Assembly (NCBI RefSeq): GCF_002904335.1
Contig: NZ_PPHF01000037.1
Span: 62,001 to 126,000, forward strand
Direction of reading: 5' to 3'
Origin: Amycolatopsis sp. CA-126428
Lineage (GTDB): Bacteria; Actinomycetota; Actinomycetes; Mycobacteriales; Pseudonocardiaceae
DNA: 64,000 bases
Shown here: positions 47,101 through 55,314 of the stretch, piece after piece
How positions within the stretch are numbered: position 1 is the stretch's first letter
Layout: every line of letters starts with the position of its first letter
Made by a program: the position numbers and the translations under genes
The notes under the pieces: model-generated
Database searches by the model: none
Told to the model about the DNA's origin: nothing
Seen by the model: only the letters and a program-made list of their open reading frames with translations

Positions 47101-49358
47101 CCAGCACCACGTCGGTCACGACGACGACCGCGAACGGCGTCGGCACGTCGCCGCGGCGGCCCGACGGCACGGTGAAGGTCCGCGGCGAGTTCGCCTACTC
47201 CTCGGACCTCTGGCACGAGGACATGGTGTGGGGCGTGACGCTGCGCAGCCCGCATCCGTACGCGCGCATCACCGGCATCGACATCGCGGCCGCCCTCGCC
47301 GTGCCCGGCGTCTACGCGGTGCTGACGCACGAGGACGTCCCCGGCGTGAACCGCTACGGCCTCGAGCACACCGACCAGCCGGTGCTCGCGTCCGACGTCG
47401 TGCGGTACCAGGGCGAGCCGGTGGCGCTGGTCGCCGCCGACCACCCGGAGACCGCGCGCCGCGCGATGAAGCGGATCGTCGTCACCTACGAAGAGCTCGA
47501 GCCGGTGACGGACTCCGAAGCGGCTGTGGCGGGCGAAGGGCCTTCGCTGCACGAAGGCGGCAACGTCGTCCGGCACGTCAAGATCCGCCGCGGGCCGCAG
47601 GAGCCCACCGCCGACGTCGTCGTCTCCGGCGTCTACGAGGTCGGCATGCAGGACCAGGCCTTCCTCGGCCCGGAGTCCGGGCTCGCCGTGCCGGACACCG
47701 AAGGCGGTGTCGATCTTTATGTCGCGACGCAGTGGCTGCACGTCGACCAGCAGCAGATCGTCGCCGCGCTGGGGCTGCCGATCGAGAAGGTGCGGCTGAC
47801 GCTCGGCGGCGTCGGCGGGGCGTTCGGCGGCCGGGAAGACCTGTCGATGCAGGTGCACGCGTGCCTGCTCGCCCTGCACACCGGCAAGCCGGTGAAGATG
47901 GTCTACAACCGCGAAGAGTCCTTCTACGGGCACGTGCACCGGCACCCCGCGAAGATGTACTACGAGCACGGCGCCACCCGCGACGGCCGTCTCGTGTACG
48001 TGCGCACGCGCCTGTACCTCGACGGCGGCGCGTACGCGTCCTCGACGGGGGCGGTGGTCGCGAACGCGGCCACGCTCGGCGTCGGGCCGTACAAAGTGGA
48101 CAGCGTGGCGGTGGACTGCTGGGGCACGTACACGAACAACCCGCCGTGCGGCGCGATGCGCGGCTTCGGCGCGGTGCAGGCGGCGTTCGGCTACGAGTCC
48201 CAGATGGACAAGCTCGCGGACGCCTGTGGTCTCGACCCGGTGGAGATCCGCGTCCGCAACGCGATGAGCGAGGGCGATCTGATGCCGACCGGCCAGGTCG
48301 TCGACGCGGAAGCGCCGGTCGCGGAGCTGCTGTCCCGCGTGCGGGAGATGCCGATGCCGCCGGAGCGGCCGTTCGACCTGCGGCACATGCCGGGCGGGGT
48401 GTCGAACACGACGCACGGCGAAGGCGTCGTCCGCGGCGTCGGGTATGCCGTCGGCATCAAGAACGTCTGCTTCTCCGAAGGCTTCGACGACTACTCGACG
48501 GCTCGCGTGCGCCTGCAGCTGGTCGGCGGCGAACCGGCCGCGACCGTGCACACCGCGGCCTGCGAGGTCGGCCAGGGCCTGGTGACGATCATGCAGCAGA
48601 TCGTGCGCACCGAACTCGGCGTCGACCAGGTGACGGTCCTGCCGATGGACACCTCGATCGGCAACGGCGGCTCGACGTCGGCGTCGCGCCAGACCTACGT
48701 CACCGGCGGCGCCGTGCAGGCCGCCTGCGCGGCGGTGCGGGCGCGGCTGCTGTCCCGGTTCGACCAGCGGGTGCGCGTCGTCGGCGGCAAGGTCGTCGCG
48801 GCCGACGGCCAGGTGCTCGCCGATCTGGTGGACGTCCTCGGCGACGACGTCCACGACGAAACCGTGGAGTGGCGGCACCGGCCGACGGCCGCGCTGGATC
48901 CGGAAACCGGGCAGGGGAGTGCCCACGTGCAGTACGCGTTCGCCGCGCACCGGGCGGTCGTCGACGTCGACACGGAACTGGGGCTGGTCAAGGTGGTCGC
49001 GCTGGACTGCGCCCAGGACGTCGGCAAGGCGCTGAACCCCCAGGCCGTGCTGGGCCAGATCCAGGGCGGTTCGGCGCAGGGGCTGGGGCTCGCGGTGATG
49101 GAGGAGATCCAGACCTCCGGCGGGAAGATCCGGAACCCCTCGTTCACCGACTACCTCATCCCGACGGTGCTGGACATGCCGCCGATGAGCATCGACGTCC
49201 TGGAGCGCCCGGACCCGCACGCGCCGTACGGCCTGCGCGGGGTCGGCGAGCCGCCGACGATCTCGTCGACCCCGGCGATCGTGGCCGCGATCCGGGCCGC
49301 GACCGGGCTCGCGCTCACCCGCGTCCCGGTGCGGCCGGAGCACCTCACCGGTACCTGA
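47097..49358 (+). CDS. xdhA: Xanthine dehydrogenase, molybdenum-cofactor subunit
   Basis: 753 residues. Molybdopterin-binding blocks are GGVGGAFGGREDLSMQ (about 238-253), GAMRGFGAVQAAF and TASRQ-like SASRQTYVTGG. The catalytic glutamate is in GVGEPP near residue 719. The N-terminal part, with the SSDL and HPYARI segments, matches the family's first domain. With xdhB and xdhC it forms the three-subunit enzyme oxidising hypoxanthine and xanthine to urate. ATG 47097 is fixed by the overlap. It converges with the alpha-galactosidase gene, 1 bp apart. Confidence 0.95.
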   Translation: MTSTTSVTTTTANGVGTSPRRPDGTVKVRGEFAYSSDLWHEDMVWGVTLRSPHPYARITGIDIAAALAVPGVYAVLTHEDVPGVNRYGLEHTDQPVLASDVVRYQGEPVALVAADHPETARRAMKRIVVTYEELEPVTDSEAAVAGEGPSLHEGGNVVRHVKIRRGPQEPTADVVVSGVYEVGMQDQAFLGPESGLAVPDTEGGVDLYVATQWLHVDQQQIVAALGLPIEKVRLTLGGVGGAFGGREDLSMQVHACLLALHTGKPVKMVYNREESFYGHVHRHPAKMYYEHGATRDGRLVYVRTRLYLDGGAYASSTGAVVANAATLGVGPYKVDSVAVDCWGTYTNNPPCGAMRGFGAVQAAFGYESQMDKLADACGLDPVEIRVRNAMSEGDLMPTGQVVDAEAPVAELLSRVREMPMPPERPFDLRHMPGGVSNTTHGEGVVRGVGYAVGIKNVCFSEGFDDYSTARVRLQLVGGEPAATVHTAACEVGQGLVTIMQQIVRTELGVDQVTVLPMDTSIGNGGSTSASRQTYVTGGAVQAACAAVRARLLSRFDQRVRVVGGKVVAADGQVLADLVDVLGDDVHDETVEWRHRPTAALDPETGQGSAHVQYAFAAHRAVVDVDTELGLVKVVALDCAQDVGKALNPQAVLGQIQGGSAQGLGLAVMEEIQTSGGKIRNPSFTDYLIPTVLDMPPMSIDVLERPDPHAPYGLRGVGEPPTISSTPAIVAAIRAATGLALTRVPVRPEHLTGT

Positions 49359-49359
49359 G

Positions 49360-50937
49360 CTACTTCAGGGTCCAGTTCTGGTTGGCGTCGTCGTTGCAGT
49401 TCCACAGTTCGAGCTGCGTGCCGTTGACGTTGCCGGCGGGCTTGTCGCCGCCGGTGACGTCGATGCACAGCCCGGCCTGGGTGATCGAGCCGTCGGCCGC
49501 GAGCTTGAACTTCTGGTTCGCGCCGCCGTGACAGGTCCAGGCGACGAGCTTCGTCCCGGCCGCGCTGGTGCCGCCACTGGCGTCCAGGCAGAGCCCGTTC
49601 GCCTTGAGCTCGCCGGCACTGGTGAACGTCCAGGCCTGGTTGCCGCCGCCGTCGCAGTCCCAGACGTCGACCTGGGGACCGGGCGTGGGGGCGGTGCCGT
49701 TGATGTCGATGCAGCGGGCCGAGGACGCCCCCTGGATCGGCTGGGTGGTGCCCACGCTGGTGCCGGACGCGTTCGCCTTCACGCGGTAGATCACCGTGCT
49801 GTGCGACGGCACGTCCGCGCTGATCGCGCCGCTGCTGGTGGTCAGCTCCTTCGACCACAGGTTGGTCAGCCGGTAGCTCGACGCGGCGGGCAGCCCGGCC
49901 GCGGCGGCCGTCGTCGAGACGGTCTTCGTGGTGCCGTTCTCGTTGAACAGCACCACGGCGACGTCGCCGTTTTGGAGGGGCTTCGCGAGGACGTCGAGGC
50001 CGTTCCCGGTCGCGATGCGCCGCGCCTGCTTGCCGAGCGGGTCCTGGTCGACGGCGATGACGTCGGAGTTTAAGTACGTCGAGAAGGTGGCGACACTGGC
50101 GCTGCGCAGGTCGGCCCCCGCGATCAGCGGCGCGGCCATCGCCGCCCACAGCGTGAAGTGCGCGCGGTCTTCCTGGAAGTCCATGCCGTCGCCGACTTCG
50201 AGCATGTCCGGGTCGTTCCAGGCGCCCGGCTTCGCGGCGGAGGCGAGTCCGACGTTCTGGCGGTAGATCGAGTCGATGCTGCCCCAGTTGTTCGTGATGT
50301 CGCCGGTGGTGCGCCACAGGTTGCCGACGTCCGCGGCCCAGGTCGCCGGGGCGAAGTCACCCCATTCGCAGATGCTGTAGGCGATCGGGCGCCCGGTGGC
50401 CTTCAGCGCGTCGCGCATCGCCGAGTAGCGCCGGATGTAGTCCTGCTGGCTGTTGCTGCCGTTGTTGAAGCAGTTGTCGTACTTGAGGTAGTCGACGCCC
50501 CAGCTCGCGAAGAGGGTGGCGTCGGCCTGTTCGTGGCCGAGGCTGCCGGGGTAGCTCTGGCACGTCATGGTGCCGGCGCTTTCGTAGATGCCGAACTTCA
50601 TGCCGCGGGCGTGGATGTAGTCGCCGAGCGCCTTGAGGCCACTGGGGAACTTCGCGGGATCGGCGACCAGGTTGCCGGCGCTGTCGCGGGACTTCGTCAT
50701 CCAGCAGTCGTCGAGGTTGACGTAGGTGTAGCCGCGGTCGCGCATGCCGGAGCTGACCATGAGGTCGGTGGTCTGCTTGACGAGGGTTTCGTTGATGTTG
50801 CACTCGAAGGTGTTCCAGGTGTTCCAGCCCATCGGCGGGGTGCGGGCGAGGCCGTTTTCGAGGGCTTGGGCCGGGCTCGTGATCGAGACGGCGGCGGCGA
50901 CGGTGACGGTGGCGGCGACGGCGAGGATTCGGCGCAT
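49360..50937 (-). CDS. Secreted GH27 alpha-galactosidase with C-terminal ricin-type lectin domain
   Basis: 525 residues. A signal peptide (about 1-26, ending PAQA) precedes the catalytic barrel, which opens with LARTPPMGWNTWNTF. The nucleophile aspartate lies in DYLKYDNC near 154, and the acid/base region follows with GAWNDPDMLEVGDGM. A beta-domain comes next, then a ricin-B-like beta-trefoil (about 405-525) with three QxW-type repeats (NQAWTF, NQKFKL, NQNWTL). It should release terminal galactose from plant galactosides outside the cell. GGAG lies 5 nt before ATG 50937. It breaks up the purine genes and has no functional link to them. Confidence 0.93.
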   Translation of the reverse strand: MRRILAVAATVTVAAAVSITSPAQALENGLARTPPMGWNTWNTFECNINETLVKQTTDLMVSSGMRDRGYTYVNLDDCWMTKSRDSAGNLVADPAKFPSGLKALGDYIHARGMKFGIYESAGTMTCQSYPGSLGHEQADATLFASWGVDYLKYDNCFNNGSNSQQDYIRRYSAMRDALKATGRPIAYSICEWGDFAPATWAADVGNLWRTTGDITNNWGSIDSIYRQNVGLASAAKPGAWNDPDMLEVGDGMDFQEDRAHFTLWAAMAAPLIAGADLRSASVATFSTYLNSDVIAVDQDPLGKQARRIATGNGLDVLAKPLQNGDVAVVLFNENGTTKTVSTTAAAAGLPAASSYRLTNLWSKELTTSSGAISADVPSHSTVIYRVKANASGTSVGTTQPIQGASSARCIDINGTAPTPGPQVDVWDCDGGGNQAWTFTSAGELKANGLCLDASGGTSAAGTKLVAWTCHGGANQKFKLAADGSITQAGLCIDVTGGDKPAGNVNGTQLELWNCNDDANQNWTLK

Positions 50938-50968
50938 GGCGGCTCCAACCGGACGGCGGTGTGAGGCA

Positions 50969-50984
50969 GGAGGACTAGACCATT
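50969..50984. promoter_or_regulatory. dre-like palindrome upstream of the alpha-galactosidase
   Basis: The minus strand reads AATGGTCTAGTCCTCC, matching about 12 of 16 positions of the DasR-responsive element AGTGGTCTAGACCACT known from Streptomyces sugar and chitin genes. It lies 32 bp upstream of the start codon. A second TGGTC lies 9 bp upstream of it. Confidence 0.35.
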
Positions 50985-51063
50985 CTTGACCAGCACTGAG
51001 CAGCTTCCGTGTCGGTTGCTGCGCGGTCAAGCGCCACTTTGGTGATTTGTGTTGGATTACCGA

Positions 51064-51648
51064 CTAAAGTTGTGTGCGCTCCTGGAGGAGTCGCCGGGCG
51101 ACGTCGACGGTCGCGGCCCCGGCGACGGCCATGGCTTCGGTGTCCCGCAGCGAGCGGCAGAGGACGAAGGCGCCTTCGAGGTTGTTGACGGCGGTGATGG
51201 TCAGCGTCCGGGCGGCTTCTTGGCTGAGCCCGAAGCGCGCGAACTTCTCGGTCCCGGCGTCGATCCAGGCGGTGAAGACGTCGGCGGTGGCTTTCCGCAG
51301 CGGTTCGTTGGTGGCGGCGACCTCGAGCGCGACGGTCGCGATCGGGCAGCCCTCGACGTAATCGGTGGTTTCGAGGGTCGCGATCCCGGCGGCGAAGAAG
51401 GCTTCGATCCCGCTGACGAGGTCCGCGGCGGGCGCGATGAAGAGGTCGAAGAGCGCGATGTAGGCGAGGCCCGAGGTGCGGATGACCTCCTCGCCGAGCT
51501 GCTCCTTGCCGCCGGGGAAGAAGTGGTAGAGGGACCCGAACGGGGCACTGGCTTCGGAGACGATCTGCTTCAGCCCGGTGCCGGCGTAGCCGTTGCGCCG
51601 GAAGAGCTCGGCGCCGGCGGCCATGATGCGTTCCTTGGTCCCTGCCAC
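51064..51648 (-). CDS. TetR-family regulator, LmrA/YxaF type
   Basis: 194 residues. The helix-turn-helix is at about 4-50 (IMAAGAELFRRNGYAGTGLKQI, APFGSLYHFFPGGKEQL). The HFFPGGKEQL variant and the C-terminal EGCPIATVALE block are typical of the LmrA/YxaF subgroup. GTG 51648 is used. It lies 27 bp after uricase with its own operator in between. It may sense a urate-like or aromatic ligand, but that is not shown by the sequence. Confidence 0.9.
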   Translation of the reverse strand: MAGTKERIMAAGAELFRRNGYAGTGLKQIVSEASAPFGSLYHFFPGGKEQLGEEVIRTSGLAYIALFDLFIAPAADLVSGIEAFFAAGIATLETTDYVEGCPIATVALEVAATNEPLRKATADVFTAWIDAGTEKFARFGLSQEAARTLTITAVNNLEGAFVLCRSLRDTEAMAVAGAATVDVARRLLQERTQL

Positions 51649-51655
51649 CCCTCGA

Positions 51656-51673
51656 TGATAGAGCGTTCTATCA
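51656..51673. promoter_or_regulatory. TetR (LmrA-type) operator
   Basis: TGATAGA-GCGT-TCTATCA, a perfect 7+4+7 palindrome, lies 7 bp upstream of the tetR start and 2 bp inside the uricase stop flank. It matches the general TAGA-N4-TCTA form of LmrA/YxaF sites. Confidence 0.8.
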
Positions 51674-51675
51674 AC

Positions 51676-52557
51676 TCAGTGGAGGTCCCAGGCCGGCCCC
51701 GGGTCCTCGGCGTCGTCGCGCAGGATCGTGCCCTCGATCAGCCCGTACGGCCGGTCCGCCGCGTAGAACACCTCGTTGTCGTTCTTCAGCCCGAACGGGC
51801 TCAGGTCCACCAGGAAGTGGTGCTTGTTCGGCAGCGACAACCGCACCTCGGCCACCTCCGGGCGCGCCTCCAGCACCGCCGAACCCATCGCGTACAGCGT
51901 CTGCTGCAGCGAAAGGCTGTGCTTCGTCGCGAACGTCTCGAGCAGCACCCGCCGGATCTCACGGTGACTCGCAGCCCAGTCGAGGTCCTCGCCCTGGTAG
52001 CGCCACTTCGCCGTGACGGCGGTGGCGAGGATCCGGTCGCCGGTCTCGGCCAGGGTCGTGTACTCGTCGCGGGGAAATCCGTGGAACTCCGAGCCCGTGG
52101 ACTTCAGCAGGGTCAGGCCGTCGATGCCGGACACGACCCACGCGCGGCCGTCCTGCACCGTCACCGCCGTCGTGCGGCGCTCGTCGCCGGAGCGGCTGAA
52201 CGCGTGGTCGTGCGGCTCGCCGCCGACGGCGATGCGGTCCCAGGCGTGCTCGTCGATCTTGACGCGCGCGCCCGTGATGTTCTCCTGCGTGCCGGTGAAG
52301 TGGCGGGCCAGCCGCAGGCCGAAGGCCTCGATCTCGCCGACCGGCGCCTCCTTCGCGAAGGCGTACACCGTGTTCTTCTGCGTGTCGGTCGCCAGCACCC
52401 CGGCGTTGTCGCCGGTCAGGTGCGTCGCGGCCAGCTCGCCGCGCAGCGACGTCGACACCGTCAGGTCCTTCAGGTGGTGCACCGGGCCGTCGCGGCGCAC
52501 CGTGACCAGGCGGACCTCCGCTTTGCCGTACTGGTTGGGGCCCAGGGTGATGGCCAC
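51676..52557 (-). CDS. uox: Urate oxidase (uricase)
   Basis: 293 residues, a cofactor-free tunnelling-fold enzyme. The catalytic lysine lies in QYGKAEVRLV (K12), the threonine in ATDTQKNTVYAFA (about 56-68) and the histidine in NKHHFLVDLSPFG (about 255). It converts urate to 5-hydroxyisourate and H2O2. GGGAG precedes GTG 52557. It lies 2 bp after uraH, giving the order uraD-uraH-uox. Confidence 0.96.
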   Translation of the reverse strand: MAITLGPNQYGKAEVRLVTVRRDGPVHHLKDLTVSTSLRGELAATHLTGDNAGVLATDTQKNTVYAFAKEAPVGEIEAFGLRLARHFTGTQENITGARVKIDEHAWDRIAVGGEPHDHAFSRSGDERRTTAVTVQDGRAWVVSGIDGLTLLKSTGSEFHGFPRDEYTTLAETGDRILATAVTAKWRYQGEDLDWAASHREIRRVLLETFATKHSLSLQQTLYAMGSAVLEARPEVAEVRLSLPNKHHFLVDLSPFGLKNDNEVFYAADRPYGLIEGTILRDDAEDPGPAWDLH

Positions 52558-52559
52558 GG

Positions 52560-52877
52560 TCAGCTCCCTCGGTAGGTCGAATAGGCGAACGGGCTGAGCA
52601 GGAGCGGCACGTGGTGGTGCGCGCTCGCGTCGGAAATCCGGAAGGTCAGCGCGACCTCCGGGAAGAACGCGTCCGGGCCCAGGTAGGCGCCGGTGTCGAA
52701 GACCAGCCGGTAGCCGCCCGGCGCCAGGGTTTCCGGGCCGAGGTCGCGGATGCGGCCGTCGTCGTCGGTGCGGCCTTCGGCGATCGGCTCGCCGCCGGCG
52801 GTCTCGAACCGGACGGCGATCCCGGTGGCGGGGCGCCCGGTGGCCGTGTCGAGGACGTGGGTGGTCACGAGGCTCAC
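52560..52877 (-). CDS. uraH: 5-hydroxyisourate hydrolase
   Basis: 105 residues, transthyretin-like. The active-site HVLD is in TTHVLDTATGRPA (His7), the arginine is in RTDDDGRI, and the signature C-terminus YRGS is intact. It hydrolyses 5-hydroxyisourate to OHCU. GTG 52877 overlaps the uraD stop by 4 bp. Confidence 0.96.
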   Translation of the reverse strand: MSLVTTHVLDTATGRPATGIAVRFETAGGEPIAEGRTDDDGRIRDLGPETLAPGGYRLVFDTGAYLGPDAFFPEVALTFRISDASAHHHVPLLLSPFAYSTYRGS

Positions 52878-53323
52878 GCGGTCACCGCTTTCGCGAGTCG
52901 GAGTTCGGCGATCTTCAGCAGCTCGCGGCCGGCGACCGCGAGCTCGGTCGCCGGGTCGTTGCCCAGCCGGTCACGCAGGACCGCCAGCAGTTCGCCGCCA
53001 CTGCGGCCGCTGGCGCAGACCAGGTAGACGTGCCCGAACTTGGCTTCGTACTCGGCGTTCGCGGCGGCGAACGCGTCCGGATTGTCCACACCGGACTGTT
53101 CGGACCGCGCCCAGCCTTCCGCGGGCTTTTCGCCGATCCGGGGGTGCGCGGCCATCGCCTGCCGGATCTCGTCGCTGCTCAGCGGCAGGTCGGCGGCGGC
53201 TTTCAGCGCCTCGAGATCGGCGTACGGCCGCCCGGCCAGCACGGCGTCGACCCACCGGGGCACGGCGAGGCATTCCGTCAGCAGTGGGCGGACGTCGGTG
53301 GTGTTGAACTCGGTGAGCAGCAC
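52874..53323 (-). CDS. uraD: OHCU decarboxylase
   Basis: 149 residues. The catalytic histidine lies in AHPRIGEK (about 59-66) and the glutamate/serine in RSEQSGV (about 73-79). It decarboxylates OHCU to S-allantoin. GTG 53323 lies 6 nt after a strong -10 element with no space for a ribosome-binding site, so the message is probably leaderless. Confidence 0.94.
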   Translation of the reverse strand: MLLTEFNTTDVRPLLTECLAVPRWVDAVLAGRPYADLEALKAAADLPLSSDEIRQAMAAHPRIGEKPAEGWARSEQSGVDNPDAFAAANAEYEAKFGHVYLVCASGRSGGELLAVLRDRLGNDPATELAVAGRELLKIAELRLAKAVTA

Positions 53324-53329
53324 GGGCTG

Positions 53330-53358
53330 ACCGTACGTCGGTGCCCGGGTTCCGTCAA
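53330..53358 (-). promoter_or_regulatory. Leaderless promoter of the uraD-uraH-uricase operon
   Basis: On the minus strand, -35 TTGACG (53353-53358) and -10 TACGGT (53330-53335) are separated by exactly 17 bp, a near-consensus housekeeping promoter. The predicted transcript start falls on or next to the uraD GTG at 53323. Confidence 0.8.
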
Positions 53359-53369
53359 CATTTTGTTGA
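53355..53369. promoter_or_regulatory. Palindromic operator overlapping the uraD -35 box
   Basis: TCAACA-TTT-TGTTGA is a perfect 6+3+6 palindrome and shares four bases with the -35 element, so a bound protein would block RNA polymerase. The neighbouring HTH gene ends 9 bp away and is the first candidate for the binding protein. Confidence 0.8.
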
Positions 53370-53378
53370 AAGCGCTGG

Positions 53379-53855
53379 TCAGTCGGTTTCCCGGTTGAGG
53401 TAGTTGTAGACGGTGAACCGCGTGACCCCCAGCGCGTCGGCCACCGACGAGACGGATTTCCGCAGGCCGAAGGCGCCGCGTTCGCGCAGCAGCCGCACCG
53501 CGCGCTGCTTGCCCGCGCGGTCGAGGTCGCCCAGCTTGGCGCCCAGTTCGCGCTCGACGTCGGCGATGAGCCGGGCCAGGGCGTCGTTCAGCTCGACGAC
53601 CGGGGTGCTGCCGGGGTCGTCGGCCCGGCGCAGCTGCAGCGTGACGCGATTCGCGCCGCCTTCCAGCGCGGCCTTCGCGATCGCCGGGAGGGCCTCGAGC
53701 AGCTCCTCCGCCTCGCCGCGGGCGAGCGTGCCGAGCGGCCCGAAATCGGTGTCCAGCCCGGCTTCCGCGGCGGCGTCGCGGGCGGCGACGGCGTGCTCGG
53801 GCGGCGAACCCTCGCCGTGGAACGGTTCGCTGGTGAACTCCGCCTCAAGCCTCAC
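53379..53855 (-). CDS. HTH protein with N-terminal thiamine-binding-like domain
   Basis: 158 residues. The first about 85 residues ([54 protein letters not shown]) resemble the small ferredoxin-like MTH1187/YkoF thiamine-binding fold. The C-terminal about 45 residues are a helix-turn-helix ([22 protein letters not shown]). A ligand-binding module joined to DNA binding suggests a small-molecule-responsive regulator. GTG 53855 is the only plausible start. It lies between the urate operon and allantoinase and probably regulates one or both. Confidence 0.75.
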   Translation of the reverse strand: MRLEAEFTSEPFHGEGSPPEHAVAARDAAAEAGLDTDFGPLGTLARGEAEELLEALPAIAKAALEGGANRVTLQLRRADDPGSTPVVELNDALARLIADVERELGAKLGDLDRAGKQRAVRLLRERGAFGLRKSVSSVADALGVTRFTVYNYLNRETD

Positions 53856-53885
53856 GCGGATGACCGTAACGCGCTAGCGCCGTCG

Positions 53886-53915
53886 TTGACGAGCGGCGCG
53901 CGCCGTGGTTACTGT
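53886..53915 (+). promoter_or_regulatory. Probable promoter of allB-alc
   Basis: TTGACG (53886-53891) and TACTGT (53910-53915) are 18 bp apart, upstream of allantoinase. Just downstream, TTTCCGTTCTGTGAAA (53933-53948) has TTTC/GAAA ends and agrees at 10 of 15 positions with the IclR-type site before aceB; this may be coincidence. Confidence 0.5.
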
Positions 53916-53984
53916 CGTTGTGCGAAACCGTCTTTCCGTTCTGTGAAATCGGCGGTGGTCATCCTCCCGCAGAAGGGCTTTCGG

Positions 53985-55313
53985 ATGGATCTTGTGGTGC
54001 GCGCCGCCCGGGCCGTGACGGCCGAGGGCGAGGTCCCGGCGACCGTCGGTGTCGAGGGCGGCCGGATCGTCGCGGTCGAACCCGGCGGCACGGCGCTGTC
54101 CGGCGACCGCGTCCTCGACCTCGGCGACGACGTCGTGCTGCTGCCGGGGCTGGTCGACACCCACGTCCACGTCAACGACCCCGGCCGGGCCGAGTGGGAG
54201 GGCTTCGAGACGGCGACCCGCGCGGCCGCGGCGGGCGGGGTGACCACGATCGTGGACATGCCGCTGAACAGCCTGCCGCCGACCGTCGACGTCGCGGCCC
54301 TGGAGGTCAAGCGCAAGGCGGCGACCGGCCGGGTGCACGTCGACGTCGGCTTCTGGGGCGGGGCCATCCCGGGCAACGTGGGGGAGTTGCGGGGCCTGCA
54401 CGACGCCGGGGTGTTCGGCTTCAAGTGCTTCCTGCTGCACTCCGGCGTCGACGAGTTCCCCCCGCTGGATCCGGCCGGGCTCGACGAAGCGTTGCGGGAG
54501 CTGAGTTCCTTCGACGCGCTCATGATCGTCCACGCCGAGGACGCGCACGAGATCGACGAGGCCCCCGAGCCGCACGGAGGTCGCTATGTCGACTTCCTGC
54601 ACTCGCGGCCCCGGCAGGCGGAGAACCTCGCGATTTCGCACGTCATCGAGGCGGCCCGGCGCACCTCGGCGCGGGCGCACATCCTCCACCTGTCCTCTTC
54701 GGACGCGCTGCCGCTGATCGCCGCGGCGCGCCGCGACGGCGTGGCGCTGACGGCGGAAACCTGCCCGCACTACCTCAGCTTCGTCGCCGAGGAGATCCGT
54801 GACGGCGCGACGCAGTTCAAGTGCTGCCCGCCGATCCGGGAGGCGGCCAACCGCGAGCTGCTCTGGCAGGGGCTCGCCGACGGCGTCATCGACACGATCG
54901 TCAGCGACCACTCGCCGTGCACGCCGGAGCTGAAACGCTTCGACAGCGGCGACTTCGGCCAGGCGTGGGGCGGGATTTCCAGCCTGCAGCTGGGCCTCCC
55001 GGCGATCTGGACCCAGGCGCGGCAGCGCGGGTTCGCGCTCACCGACGTCGCCGGATGGATGGCCGAACGCCCGGCCGCGCAGGCCGGGATGCGCCGCAAG
55101 GGCCACCTGGCGGTGGGGTACGACGCCGACTTCTGCGTGTTCGCGCCGGAGGAGGCGTTCGTGGTCGACGTCGCGAAACTTAAGCACCGCAACCCGGTCA
55201 GCGCCTACGACCGGCGTCCGCTCGCCGGCGTCGTGCGCTCGACCTGGCTGCGGGGCATCGAAATCACCGGTGACGAGCCGCGCGGTGCGCTGCTGACCCG
55301 GGGGAACTGCTGA
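53985..55313 (+). CDS. allB: Allantoinase
   Basis: 442 residues, of the cyclic amidohydrolase family. [10 protein letters not shown] (about 57-66) gives the first metal histidines, [10 protein letters not shown] (about 144-153) the carboxylated lysine, and HAED, HLSSSD and SDHSPC the later ligands. MPLNSLPPT is typical of allantoinase rather than dihydropyrimidinase or dihydroorotase. It hydrolyses allantoin to allantoate. ATG 53985 has a weak AAGGG upstream. The stop is followed 1 bp later by the allantoicase ATG. Confidence 0.95.
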   Translation: MDLVVRAARAVTAEGEVPATVGVEGGRIVAVEPGGTALSGDRVLDLGDDVVLLPGLVDTHVHVNDPGRAEWEGFETATRAAAAGGVTTIVDMPLNSLPPTVDVAALEVKRKAATGRVHVDVGFWGGAIPGNVGELRGLHDAGVFGFKCFLLHSGVDEFPPLDPAGLDEALRELSSFDALMIVHAEDAHEIDEAPEPHGGRYVDFLHSRPRQAENLAISHVIEAARRTSARAHILHLSSSDALPLIAAARRDGVALTAETCPHYLSFVAEEIRDGATQFKCCPPIREAANRELLWQGLADGVIDTIVSDHSPCTPELKRFDSGDFGQAWGGISSLQLGLPAIWTQARQRGFALTDVAGWMAERPAAQAGMRRKGHLAVGYDADFCVFAPEEAFVVDVAKLKHRNPVSAYDRRPLAGVVRSTWLRGIEITGDEPRGALLTRGNC

Positions 55314-55314
55314 A

